DNA of 64,000 bases. Origin: Pseudopyrenochaeta lycopersici (taxonomy: Eukaryota; Ascomycota; Dothideomycetes; Pleosporales; Pseudopyrenochaetaceae). A program made the translations under genes and the position numbers. Under the pieces are notes generated by a model. That model made no database searches and was not told where the DNA came from. It saw only the letters and a program-made list of their open reading frames with translations. Shown one piece after another: positions 36,158 through 47,288 of the stretch. The stretch covers positions 1,240,001 to 1,304,000 of the forward strand of contig NHZP01000001.1 in the NCBI GenBank assembly GCA_003313425.1. Direction: 5' to 3'. Position 1 is the first letter of the stretch; every line of letters begins with the position of its first letter.

Positions 36158-38696
36158 ATGGCTGTCAACAGGATAAGAGGCGCTTTTGCGCCGCCGAGGA
36201 AAGGAGAGACGTTCGAATTGAGGGCTGGCCTGGTGTATGAGCTGCCTAAGAAACTTGTATAAGTGCATATAACTGACTGTGGCCGCAGCTCTCAATATGC
36301 TTATGAACGGTGAGAGCTTTCACCGGAAAGCCCTAGAATTGGAGTACTGATACTATACCAGGAAAGAAGCTATCCAAAAGACCATCATGTCCATGACGTT
36401 GGGCAAGGATGTGTCTGCGCTATTTCCTGATGTGCTTAAGAATATCGCAACGGCAGACCTAGACCAGAAGAAGCTGGTATACCTCTACCTCATGTGAGGA
36501 TGCGCTATATAAACCCTGAGGATGCAGGCTAATAAGGTGGTTCAGGAACTACGCGAAATCGCATCCCGACCTCTGTATCCTTGCCGTCAATACATTTGTG
36601 CAGGACTCCGAAGACCCAAACCCACTGATCCGAGCGTTGGCCATAAGAACGATGGGATGCATCCGAGTGGATAAAATGGTGGACTACATGGAAGAACCTT
36701 TACGGAAGACGCTCAGAGATGAATCTCCCTATGTTCGAAAAACGGCAGCTCTTTGCGTGGCTAAACTTTTCGATCTTGCCCCTGCAATGTGCATTGAGAA
36801 CGGTTTTCTCGAGCAGCTGCAGGAACTTGTTGGTGATCCCAACCCTATGGTCGTTGCGAACTCGGTCACTGCACTAGTAGAGATACAGGAAGCGGCACCG
36901 GAAACGAAGGTCCTCCAGATCAACTCTACACAGCTCAAGAAAATGCTTCTGGCATTGAATGAATGCACAGAATGGGGAAGAGTTACTATACTTACCACAC
37001 TGGCAGATTACAGGGCAGCGGATGTCAAAGAAGCGGAGCATATCTGCGAACGTGTCGTCCCGCAATTCCAGCATGTTAATCCGAGCGTGGTGTTGGCCGC
37101 TGTTAAAGTCGTCTTCCTGCACATGAGGAACATCTCTCCCGATATCATGAAGTCGTATGCGAAAAAGATGGCACCTCCGCTAGGTATTTTCTTTCAATAA
37201 TCACAGTAGTGCTATCACTAATACACCATAGTCACACTCGTATCTTCTGCACCTGAGGTGCAATATGTTGCATTAAGGAACATCGATCTTCTTCTACAAA
37301 AGCAGCCAGATATCCTCAGTAAAGAAATGCGCGTCTTCTTTTGCAAATACAACGATCCGCCCTACCTAAAGATGCAGAAGCTTGAGATTATGGTACGGAT
37401 TGCAAATGACAAGAACGTGGATCAATTACTTGCCGAACTGAAAGAGTACGCCATGGAAGTGGACATGGACTTTGTTCGGCGAGCAGTCAAGGCCATCGGG
37501 CAGGTTGCTATCAAGATTGAAAGCGCAAGTGAGAAGTGTGTGAATACACTACTTGACCTTATCAATACAAAGGTCAACTACGTTGTTCAGGAGGCGATCG
37601 TTGTTATCAAGGATATCTTCCGAAAGTACCCAGGGTATGAGGGCATAATACCGACGCTTTGCCAATGCATAGACGAGCTGGATGAGCCTACTGCAAGAGC
37701 ATCTCTCATCTGGATTGTCGGAGAATACGCTGAGAAGATCAGCAATGCCGGAGAGATTCTGTCAAATTTCGTGGATACTTTCGCTGAAGAGTTCACCCAG
37801 GTATATTCGGTCACCGATACGCTATATGAAGAAGTGGAAGCTGATCATCACTAGACACAACTCCAAATTCTCACGGCCGTCGTCAAGCTATTCCTCAAGA
37901 AGCCAGATCAAGCGCAAGGCTTAGTGACAAAGGTTTTGCAGGCCGCTACTGCAGACAATGATAATCCCGACATCCGAGATCGAGCTTACGTCTACTGGCG
38001 ATTGCTGTCGAGTGATCCTCAAGTAGCCAAAGTACGTATTCCACATCATGAAGAGGACCCCTGATTGACTTGGTTTAGAATATCGTGCTTTCTGATAAAC
38101 CCCCCATCACATCCACAATCCGATCATTACCTCCTCAGCTGCTGGAAACTCTTCTCGCAGAGCTCTCAACTCTTGCTTCCGTTTACCACAAGCCACCGGA
38201 GGCGTTCCTTGGCCAAGGCAGATTTGGGGCTGAGGCTATGCAGCGTGCCGCGATTGAAGAGCAACAGGAGGAAGCAAGAGAAAACCCAATTGCGGCGGCG
38301 GCGGCAGCGGCGGCAGTCGGTGGCCAAGCACCTACTAACATCGAGAATCTTCTGGATATCGATTTTGACGGCTCTGCACCAGCGTCGCTACAGAAACAAC
38401 CCATTCAAGGAGAGTCTGGTCTTGAGGGACTTGCAGGGACGCCACAGCGTGTCGCATCTCCGGCAACCAATGCGCCTACCCAGTCACAGTCGAATATGGA
38501 CGACCTATTAGGCTTGTTCGGAGATGGAGGTGGCGGCGGAGCCGCACACGCCCCAGGTGCGCCAATGAGCAACGATGATATTATGAATGGCTTCGCGGGC
38601 ATGAGCATACAGACAAACCAGCCACCGCCAGCGACTCAGCAATTGAGTGGTGAGCCGAGCAAGAAGAGTAACCAGGACCTATTAGATCTATTCTAG
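36158..38696 (+). CDS. APL2: AP-1 adaptor complex beta subunit (Apl2-type adaptin)
   Basis: Large subunit of the clathrin adaptor AP-1, which sorts cargo between trans-Golgi and endosomes. Seven exons: 36158-36234, 36289-36309 (21 nt), 36362-36493, 36546-37183, 37232-37800, 37855-38031, 38079-38696; 743 aa. The N-terminus [20 protein letters not shown], spliced into [20 protein letters not shown], begins the alpha-solenoid trunk (to about residue 590), with [20 protein letters not shown] and [17 protein letters not shown]. The hinge has an Ala run and three clathrin-box-like motifs ([16 protein letters not shown] and the terminal DLLDLF). The C-terminal appendage seen in animal beta-adaptins is absent, as expected for fungal AP-1 beta. 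The beta subunit of AP-2 is a weaker alternative. Confidence 0.93.
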
Positions 38697-39217
38697 GCGC
38701 TTCTCATCTGGAAAGTTGGAGTCAATGTAAGCAAAAGGTATCTGCGACAAGCATCTGATGGCGCCTGGGGTAGGCCTTGTACGAAGAGATGTATAGAATG
38801 AAGAGAATGGATAGTCCAATGTGCTGACACCTGTTCATGACCAAGGTAGATGAGAGACTTGAAAATATTGGACCGGTAGCCGTACTTTCACGCACTTCGA
38901 TTAATCTGCGTATCCACCACTTCCATCGAGAGCTCCCCGGTGCTAATATGTAGCTCTTCATTCCACGAAATAAGTGCCGTCTTTGAATTGATAGAGGGTG
39001 GGAACTTAGCCAGAGCACAGCGCTTTCAAGAATAGAGATTCGTTAATCGTGCCCTAAGAGCCATGTGTACATTGTGATAATACGTCGGAACGCCTTGATA
39101 TGCAACGCCATTCCTTCATATCCCACATGCCCTTCCTAAATGTTATTTCCCATAGTCATCCTTCTCCATGCCTCAGTTATTCTGCGGTACCTCTGACGGT
39201 ACAACTCAGGACGGTCC
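38697..39217. other. Convergent 3' flanks
   Basis: 521 bp between AP-1 beta and the b561-like gene. Nothing recognised. Confidence 0.6.
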
Positions 39218-40245
39218 CTACGGCAGCCGTACCGTGCCATCGTCCTTCTTCAAGCCCAACTTACTCAACCTTATCCTCGGTACGACGCCCACCAACACCA
39301 AGACACTTGCCAAAATGACCGCCCAGTGCTGGATATGCAATACGTACAGACTATACGTCGTCCAGCTCGCCGCGCTTATCGTCGCTAACCCTACCGTTGC
39401 AATCAGGTAGCCGGCTACCCGATGGTATTTATAGATGCTCTTCGCCTTGTCCACTCCGCCGTACAGGCCTGGAGTGTAGTATTGTGTGAAGCCGACAATG
39501 GCCTGGATGTATACCAGGACGTAGAAGAGCAACCCGAGACGGGCGTGCGCGGATGCAAAATGTTCATGTCCAGGCCCAGCTTTGTTGATCTCGATGATGA
39601 TAAGGCCTGCAGTCAAGGCTGTGGCGCCAAATACGTGGAACAGGAAATGTGCGAGCGTGCCGGAGCGCTTCTGTTCAGGCGTGTGTGTAGGTTGCAGGAC
39701 GAGGGCTGCTTGGATTGCGAGGAGGAAGCCGGCCTATAGAGAGGGGTATCAATGATACGGTTGCCGTGAGGGGGATGAGAGGGTACTGTTGATGGGGTGG
39801 CTTACGGAGTTGAGGAGCTATCAGGGCGAGGTTAGTGAGGGTTTGAACAGGAACCTGAGCGGAGTTGCGGTACGAGGACATACCGGGTGAGCTGAGAAGA
39901 AGATGAGTTTATGAGAAAGGATCGCTCCCCAGACTACAGCTGCGAGCTACCCTGCGTCAGTATGCTTCAAAGCCTCTGTATTTCCTGGTGTAAAGGCAAG
40001 TCTTACGATCCAGATGCCAGCTTGTGCTATCGGCGCTGTTCCTGCGCACCAGTTAGCAAATCCACACCCCATTCTACTCCGCCATCCATGTTCTCTCAGT
40101 GTTAGTACATACCAATCCACAGATTGTAATGGAGCGGTTGTCCCTCGGCCTGACTTGCATCGCCTCTGCTTCCAAGAAGCGGCTCCTCCTCACTCTGCCC
40201 ACGCGCCGCTGTAGCATTCGGTGGAATACCCGTTGCTGAGGCCAT
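39218..40245 (-). CDS. Cytochrome b561-like membrane protein
   Basis: 252-aa integral membrane protein in five exons: 40113-40245, 40007-40041 (35 nt), 39884-39946 (63 nt), 39806-39817 (12 nt), 39218-39733. The introns are 60-72 nt, longer than the window norm. The spliced reading is continuous: NLWIGTAPIAQAGIWILAAV, VVWGAILSHKLIFFSAHP, then LLNS from the 12-nt exon, then AGFLLAIQAALVLQ. About five to six membrane spans with His pairs (LSHKLIFFSAH, FLFHVFG, HEHFASAHARLG, YKYHRVAGY) fit the b561/ferric-reductase-like haem-binding domain. No DOMON domain is fused. The N-terminal 40 residues are cytosolic and acidic (EEEPLLG resembles a dileucine sorting signal). Role: probable transmembrane electron transfer or iron/ascorbate redox, inferred. 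Confidence 0.85.
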
Positions 40246-41202
40246 TGTGAGACCTGTTACAATCTGCCAATTTCTAACAAAACAACAATATGGATAAAAG
40301 ATACTGTAAATAGCGGAAGAGACAGCGAACACAGCGATACGGCAGCTAGAAAGGTGGCATCGTGGGGTGCTTCGGACTTAGGTCGGTGCAGGGCGATGGG
40401 GAGCTCTGGCCGACGATGACGACTATGAAGCTCCCTGTGGGGTTGAACCAATCAACGCCTAAGCGATGTCAGATGCATAATAAAGATTGGCCAATAGCGC
40501 GCACGCTGACCAACTTGCAGGGGAGTGGTGATGGCTGCGTTGCGTACATGGCAATGGAACAGGTAGTATTCCCGATAGTCATGCGGAAAGCTTGACCTTA
40601 CTCCGAACCTAGCTGCAGTGCTTATACGCTGCCAATACTGGGTTCCGTACAAGGGAGTTGAAAAAACACGGAGAATGCCATGCCAGTGTTCTAAACCTAG
40701 ATTATTTCCCGCTTCATTTCCTTCAGGTTCTGCATAGTACATGTTGGTGTGTTCCATAGTAGGACGGCCCCTGCCGTCCAATTCAGTTCTTGCGTAGCCC
40801 AATGTGTACGTTCCTTCTCTTTCTACCGCAACGTAACAAGTACCGCCTTTGGCCACAGTAACGGTGCACAATGCGGGTTGAACGCCGCCCATCAATTCCG
40901 CCTATAGGCCAACGAACGCCTTGTAAATGCTGATGCATTGATCCCAACATATTACATCCACCAATGGGGCCAATATGCAAAACTAATAACAATAATGAAA
41001 AGTGGCGCAAAGAATGAGGTACACGAAGTGAATTAATTTCACGTTCATATTTCACATTCCGTTCGCCGTGGGTATCCGCCTTCCTGTGAAGCATATACAA
41101 TGCCTCAACGTGCGCCGGTTCGCTGATGCAGGTGGTGTGCGAAATCAATGTGTCTCTCGAAAGATAAGTTATATGCGTGGTTTTGAGTGAGAGTAGCCGT
41201 TT
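40246..41202. other. Intergenic region with possible copper-oxidase relic
   Basis: About 1 kb between two minus-strand genes, containing the minus-strand open stretch described separately. The remainder looks non-coding. Confidence 0.4.
40452..40880 (-). pseudogene. Possible multicopper-oxidase-like remnant or unrecognised ORF
   Basis: An open minus-strand stretch (first in-frame ATG at about 40892) encodes LGLEHWHGILRVF and, about 40 residues on, EYYLFHCHV. Multicopper oxidases have HWHG followed about 40 residues later by an HxH motif. The rest of the fold (the signal region, Cys-His copper site and three domains) is missing, and no splice path extends the reading. Chance resemblance is a real possibility. 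If genuine, it is a fragment. Confidence 0.25.
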
Positions 41203-44200
41203 CTATTTCCGTTTCATGAGTTCGGGGGCTTTTGAAGGATCGGGTGGATCCAAGAATTTGGTCATTACGAGGGAGAGTTGCTTGAATTCCACGGGCTTTG
41301 TGATGTAAGAGTTGAAGCCGGCCTCTATGCATTTTTCGTAAACATCGCCTAAGACGTTTGCCGACAGTGCAATGATCGGATGGCGACGGTAACCATGCTT
41401 CTTTTCCCAGCGCCTGATCTCCTTGCAAGCTTGGTAGCCGTCTTTGTTCGGCATGTGCAAATCACACTACGTAACATATTAGTTTAAATCAAGCGCAAAT
41501 AATTGGGCTACCTACAAGTATGATGGAATAGTATCCAGGTGGCTTTGAAAAAACAGTATCCGTACATTGAACACCATCTAGAACCGTTTCTGTTTCGAGG
41601 TCTATTCTAGCGAGGAACTTGAGTACCACCTAAATGGCATGGTTAGTGTCAATAATAATGGATGTAGCTTGAAGGGCTTACTGTCTGATTGATCTTGTTG
41701 TCTTCGACAAGCAAGACTCTGTGTCCCTTACTGCCGATCCGTCGCTTCAGCTCTTCAAACACCAGCTTCTGGCTAACAACGACTTGTTGCGCAGAATCTT
41801 GATTCCGATCCGTGCTCATTTCGCGCTCTTTCTGTGGGTCAAATATAACGGCAAATTTTGACGGTTTGAGTGGCCGATAAATAAACTGCAATCGTCGATC
41901 ATTATGCAGCTGCTCGTAGTCGTACGCTGGGGCTTCCTTCATGAGTTCCTTCTTCTGTGAGGGATCGGAAACCACCACAACAGAGGTATTGGTATACGTC
42001 ATGGAACTATAGATCTGATCCATGACTGCATGCACTTCAGCAGTGTCATGCAAAACCAAGACAACGTGAGTAAACAGTACAGGGTTATCGCCCCCAATCA
42101 TCCTCTGCGCATCAATAATATTTGCTTGTCCCGTAATTTGATGAGGTATACCCTGAGGAAGTGTATTCTTGATGTGCCGAATCGTAGCTTCTCTGCTGTG
42201 AACCAACGGACAGATGACTAGTATAGAGAACATGGGCGGCTGCAAGGCACTACCTAAGGGAGAAAGACTGCGGTGTGTTGATGACGGACGAAGAGTCTTC
42301 TCAGATTCGAGCGAAACTGAAGAGTTTTCTGAAGAGTTTTCAAGCTCGCTGTCAGACCGCTTTGGAGGTAGCGCCAGGCTGATATTGGGCTCTGACGGCA
42401 GGTTTGCTTCTTGCAAGAATGAAGATGCAGACGATCTTTCGGAGCGAAGACTTGACTTTCCAGTGAGTGCCGTACTCGTCAAAGAGTGATCTGAGCTACC
42501 AGACGAGAGTGAAGGTGAATCACGCGACCGCTCTGAGGCCGACAGGCTGGATGCAGGAGATTTGATTGGTTCGCTACGTTCAGAGGAGATGCTTGACAAG
42601 CGTTTGACGTGTGCAATTGTAGGTGATTGTGATTGTGCGAATTTCTGCAACGGCGATGGCTGTGGTGCTTGCGGCGGTAGTGGAGGCACCGCGATCAGAG
42701 GTTCGAATGCCGGTGTTCCAGGAGTCGATCCCTGCGGTCTTGGAAAGTCGTCTGCTGTCGGTAGGCCAAACTTGATTGTAAAGAAGAAGGTTGAGCCCTT
42801 CTGAGGAACACTGCGAGCATCCATCTTGCCTCCGTGAAGTTCAACGAACTGCATCGAGATAGCTAAGCCAAGACCGGTACCGCCATGTTGTCTGGTGCTG
42901 CTTGCGTCAATCTGGCTGAATCGTTTAAAAAGATATTTGGCTTCCGCCTGGGTAAAGCCTCCTCCAGTGTCGACGACTTCGAATTGAATCATAACCTCGT
43001 TGTCCTTCAAGAGACCTGAGCGTTCTGGCGATTGTAGCCTACAGCGAACAAAGATCTCGCCTTTCGAAGTGAATTTGATGGCATTGCCGACTACATTTAG
43101 TAGTACCTGTCGAATGCGGAATTTATCACCTTTAACCATCGATGGAACGTCTTCTTCCACCAGATAGTTGAGTTCCAGACCTTTTTGAATGGCTAAGCCC
43201 ATGCTCAAGTCATTAACCTCTTCGATGAGCGATGGCAAGTGCAACCAGTCCATTGACAATTTGATCATCCCGGCTTCGACCTTAGACAAATCCAGAATGT
43301 CGTTAATGAGATTCAGTAAGCTGTCCGTGCTTGCTTTGATGATATTCACGTGTTCCAATTGCTCGGCATTGAGTACGCTGTCAAGGAGGAAATTGACCAT
43401 GCCAGAGATGCCATTGAGGGGAGTTCGAATCTCATGGGACATGTTGCTCAAGAACTTGGACTTCGCATCCATGGTCTCCTTCAACGTTTGCTCGAGTAGT
43501 TTATGATCATTGATGTCGGTCGCCGTTCCGTACCATGTTTCTTCTTCACTGTCCTCTGCCAAGGACTTTTCCAATAGTATCCTAACAAGATGCCACCTGT
43601 ATTCGCCGTCTCTGTTGCAGAGTCTGACTTCGGTAGAATACGAAGCCCGACCATCCGCATCCTTGACAACCCTGAGTATGCCAGTGCTTGCTAGCTTCGA
43701 CAACTTGGCTTGGGGAAGGTCCATCTTATCGGGCGATGAGCTTCCAGGGCTAGTAACTGTCTTCTCGGTTTCCGCAGATTCATCCGAAGAAGTGGAACCC
43801 GGGCGGGCTTGTTCTGTCGGCAGTGTAATTGGAACGTTAGCAACACCATGCTCATTGAGCTGCGGTAGCTTGCATTTGATGACATCATCTGGATGAACAT
43901 GCTCTAAAAAGCCATTTCCGAGAGCTTGAGTTTCTGTCTGGCCGGAGAATGTAATCCACTGCGAGTTGCAGAATGTGAGGCCCCTCCGGTCTGAAACCAC
44001 GAAAACAATCTGTGGGCTAGAGTTTGCCAACGCTCTATACTTAGCTTCTGAAGCAGCCGTTTCCTGCTGACGGGCTGAGTTCATTTCAGCAAGATGTTGT
44101 TCGTGGAAGTCCATGTTAGTCCCGATCCAATGAACAATTTGTTGCCGTTTGTTCTTCAAGGGTGCGACCCGAACATAGAACCATCGGTAGCACTTATCAA

Positions 44201-47200
44201 ACCGCTGCAACCGTACCTTTTTCTGAAGTTGTTGACCGGTACGCAAAGACTTATTCCAGTGTTCCAGGTAGGATTCGCGGTCCTCGGGATGGATGGCATT
44301 CCAAGGGTTTTGCAACACCTGGCGGGAATTCTGGCCTCGGTATATTAGGAACTTCGAATTTACCCAGGTGATCGCGCCAGTGGTGGGTGCTGCTGTGAAA
44401 ATTTGGACTGGGAGTGAATCGATGATGGTTCGGAGAAGACTCTCTGACGGGGGTGGCATGTCAAGTGTCTCAGTTATCGAGTTCCTTCTCACATGTCCAG
44501 AGGCATCTGTTGGCCGGCCTCCAGGCGTCGTAGCTGCCGGTAATGATTGAAATGACGAACTGAAATCGGCACCGTATGAGTGTAGGAGGGAATGAGTGCG
44601 ACTTGAAGCGCCAGCCGGTAGTATATTGCGGGGGCCTAGCGCTTCATCCTTCAGTTTCTTGTCACTGTGCGGTGCACCAGAATCTTCGTTAGTCTGTTCA
44701 ACAACAGTGCTTACGCTGGCGCGCTTCGAATGCCGTTTTTCGGACTTTCGAGCTGATTGATCTTGGGTGTTGGCGGCTAGTTGACTTGAGCTTCGACTTG
44801 GATTCTTCTTAGTGTCGAAATAGCTTTCTACTGCTTCGCTACCAGCGAGGTGGCCTGGCGTGCTACTAATAGAATGCTTGCTCGAGAACCCCAAGGACGA
44901 TGCATCCCAACCCGGAGTACCTGTCATAGAACCACCAGGGCTATTTCCTGAAAGGCCAGAGTAGTCAGAAGGGCTCGTAATACTTCCAGCCGTGGACGTG
45001 GTAATATCATCAAGATCAAGGCGCAGTAAGTCATCAAGGCTCTCGCGATCCGAAGGATGAGCAGTACCCCCGGGCAGTACAGCGTGTAGACGGCGTTGCC
45101 GAATTGATGCCACCTGGGCCTGGGTGTTGGTGAATTGCCAAGCATTTGAAAAAGATGTTGCTAGATGAGGTCCAAGGTGTTTAAGAGAATTGGTCAAATT
45201 TCGCGGATAGGGGACAATCGGTGACAGGATGGACAGGATCGCAATGGGTGCTTTACGTGTGAAGTCTGCTTTCGTTGGAGTGCCTGGTATCGATTGCTCA
45301 GATTGCCTTCGTGACATAGGCGGTGTCTGAGATGGAGTTGATGCGTCAGTCGTATTCATCACTTGCGATAACGTAGGATGTACAAGTGGGATGTGTGTAA
45401 CCGTGCTGGCCTTGTCCACCCCTATAGCCTCTACTAGTCCAGATTTAGTATAATCTTGCGGGATTCGTGATGGATTGAAAGATTCCTCGTCGACTCGTCC
45501 TGTGGTAAAGAAGGGATTGTCGTCCGCATCATTCTGTATGGCTGGTGACGGCGCAGGTGATTGTGCCCAAGGTGAGCTTGGAAATTGCTCGTACTCTTCA
45601 TAGCGGGATTGCAACCTAGGGTCGCTAGTCGCAAGGGAGTTCCGCCCTCGAGTAGCATGTGCCTTCGATGTCTCCCTTTCTGCGGTAGCCGTTTGTGTTG
45701 TAGGCGGCTTGGATTGCTCAGTTCTATCTTTCTCGACAAGCTCTTCTTTAGACGTGGAATATGACGTAGAATAATCACGGGTAAGTGTTACCAAGCGTCC
45801 ACGTTCCAAAACGCGGTTAATGCCAATGTTGTCAATCAGTGCGTCTGGCTCATGATCAAGAGCGCGGAGTACATGAAACACAGCCGAAGGCGCCGATGGT
45901 TCTCCTCCCACACTGGAGAACTCCGGATCACTGAATGAATGGTCCCCAGGCAGAGAAGCGGTGTTGAACGAATCCAAGGTGCCATCGAATGATGCTTGAG
46001 AAACTTGTCTGAGTGGATGTTCCCTCATGCTTGTCTGAGGCGCATGACTGACCGCCCTAGACGGACCTCTAGGCCGCACAGGTGGAGTCGACGTTGGGCT
46101 TTCTGGAGCCACATTCTGCTTTTGACGCTCATGGCCTGCAAAAGAATGGTGTGTAAATAGTTTTGGTCGTCTTTCTGGAATGACTGGGGTCGGTGGCATA
46201 TCCAGATGTCGAGTCTCTTGCGCCTGAGGGGCTGGATCGTGGTATGTAACCACCTGTGGACTACCATCGTCAGCGGTCGCGGTGAAACTGGATTTTTGTC
46301 CCCATGGCACATTTTCGATATCAGATGCATCTGCAGGTACTGCCAACGTTGCTCTGTCGGCGCCATAGTGGTCGCGCATAATCGAGGTAACAGTACTCCA
46401 CCATGCTGCCAGGCCAGGTTCTGTGCCTAAGCGCAACACCAGGTCGTAGAGGTTGGGGCTCGGGAATCGTGGGTCTTCGCCCACCGGATGGTAAGTTCTC
46501 TCTCCAGGGGCAAAGGGAGTTGTCGAAGCGGCGGGAGTGCTGCTCTCGGAGGCGAGACGGTCCTTTGGCAATGCGTATTCTCTCGCATTGACGGCCGATA
46601 CAGTAGGTGACAAGTTGGTAAAGGGCATGTGGAATGCAGAAGACCATCGGGGTGTGTTGGGGACGGTCGGGAAGGGGTACGAAGGGGTCCTCAGCGGCTG
46701 GTGGCCTGCGGGCGTGGGTGGCATGCTTCCGCGGATGGTCCTCGCAGACTCGGTTGATTCGGTGGACTCGGTCGATGTAGTGTGGCCTGTAGGCAGGGGA
46801 CTTGGGGTGTTGAAGGCTCCTTCCAGGGTTGGAGACATGGCAGCCAAGGGCTCTTCCTTGATTGGCGATATTCGACGACTGTTCAACGAGGCCGCTGGGC
46901 CAGTGCTCTGAGCGCTCCGCATGCGCACACGCTGCTGGTGCTGGAGCACCTTCAACTGCAGATTGCGCAGTCGCTCAATTTCCAGCTCGTCTGGCGACGA
47001 CTTCCCCGGCGACGCTCCGTGTGTGCCCTCCCTTTCTTTGCCCTTGGCAGCATCGCGGCTAGTCGGCCCATCATCTGCGCTCAGGTCGGTATCCGTAGTC
47101 TCATCGTCGGCGTCTTGAGGCAGCGCTCGCGGCGGGTCTTGAGATGGGTAGTCCTGGTAGGGGGCTTCGCTCGCCGCCTGTCGCTGGAGGGGTGGTCTCG

Positions 47201-47288
47201 ATGAGGCTGGTGACGTGGTGGGAATCGTCTGCTCCGCGGCGGTGGGTTCCCTCTTCACGGTTGGAGAGGGTAGCGGCGCCTTGGTCAT
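41203..47288 (-). CDS. Hybrid histidine kinase (PAS-PAS-HisKA-HATPase-REC)
   Basis: Two-component sensor of 1994 aa, probably cytosolic (no membrane segment seen). Exons 41682-47288, 41516-41629, 41203-41466; introns 52 and 49 nt. The first 900 residues are mainly Ser/Thr/Pro-rich and disordered, with a possible sensory fold near 280-330 (LYDLVLRLGTEPGLAAWW). PAS domains follow at about 945-1070 (TGAITWVNSKFLIYRGQNS) and 1080-1240. The dimerisation/phosphoacceptor helix FLSNMSHEIRTPLNG (His near 1280) is followed by a HATPase domain with N-box NVVGNAIKFTSKG (near 1400) and GGTGLGLAIS (near 1473). A Ser-rich linker leads to a receiver domain (VLLVEDNKINQT, phospho-Asp in CDLHMPNKDG, ALSANV, ITKPV). 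The usual DTGIGI box reads DTGGGF. Signal and pathway are unknown; output would pass through Ypd1 to Ssk1 or Skn7. Confidence 0.93.
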
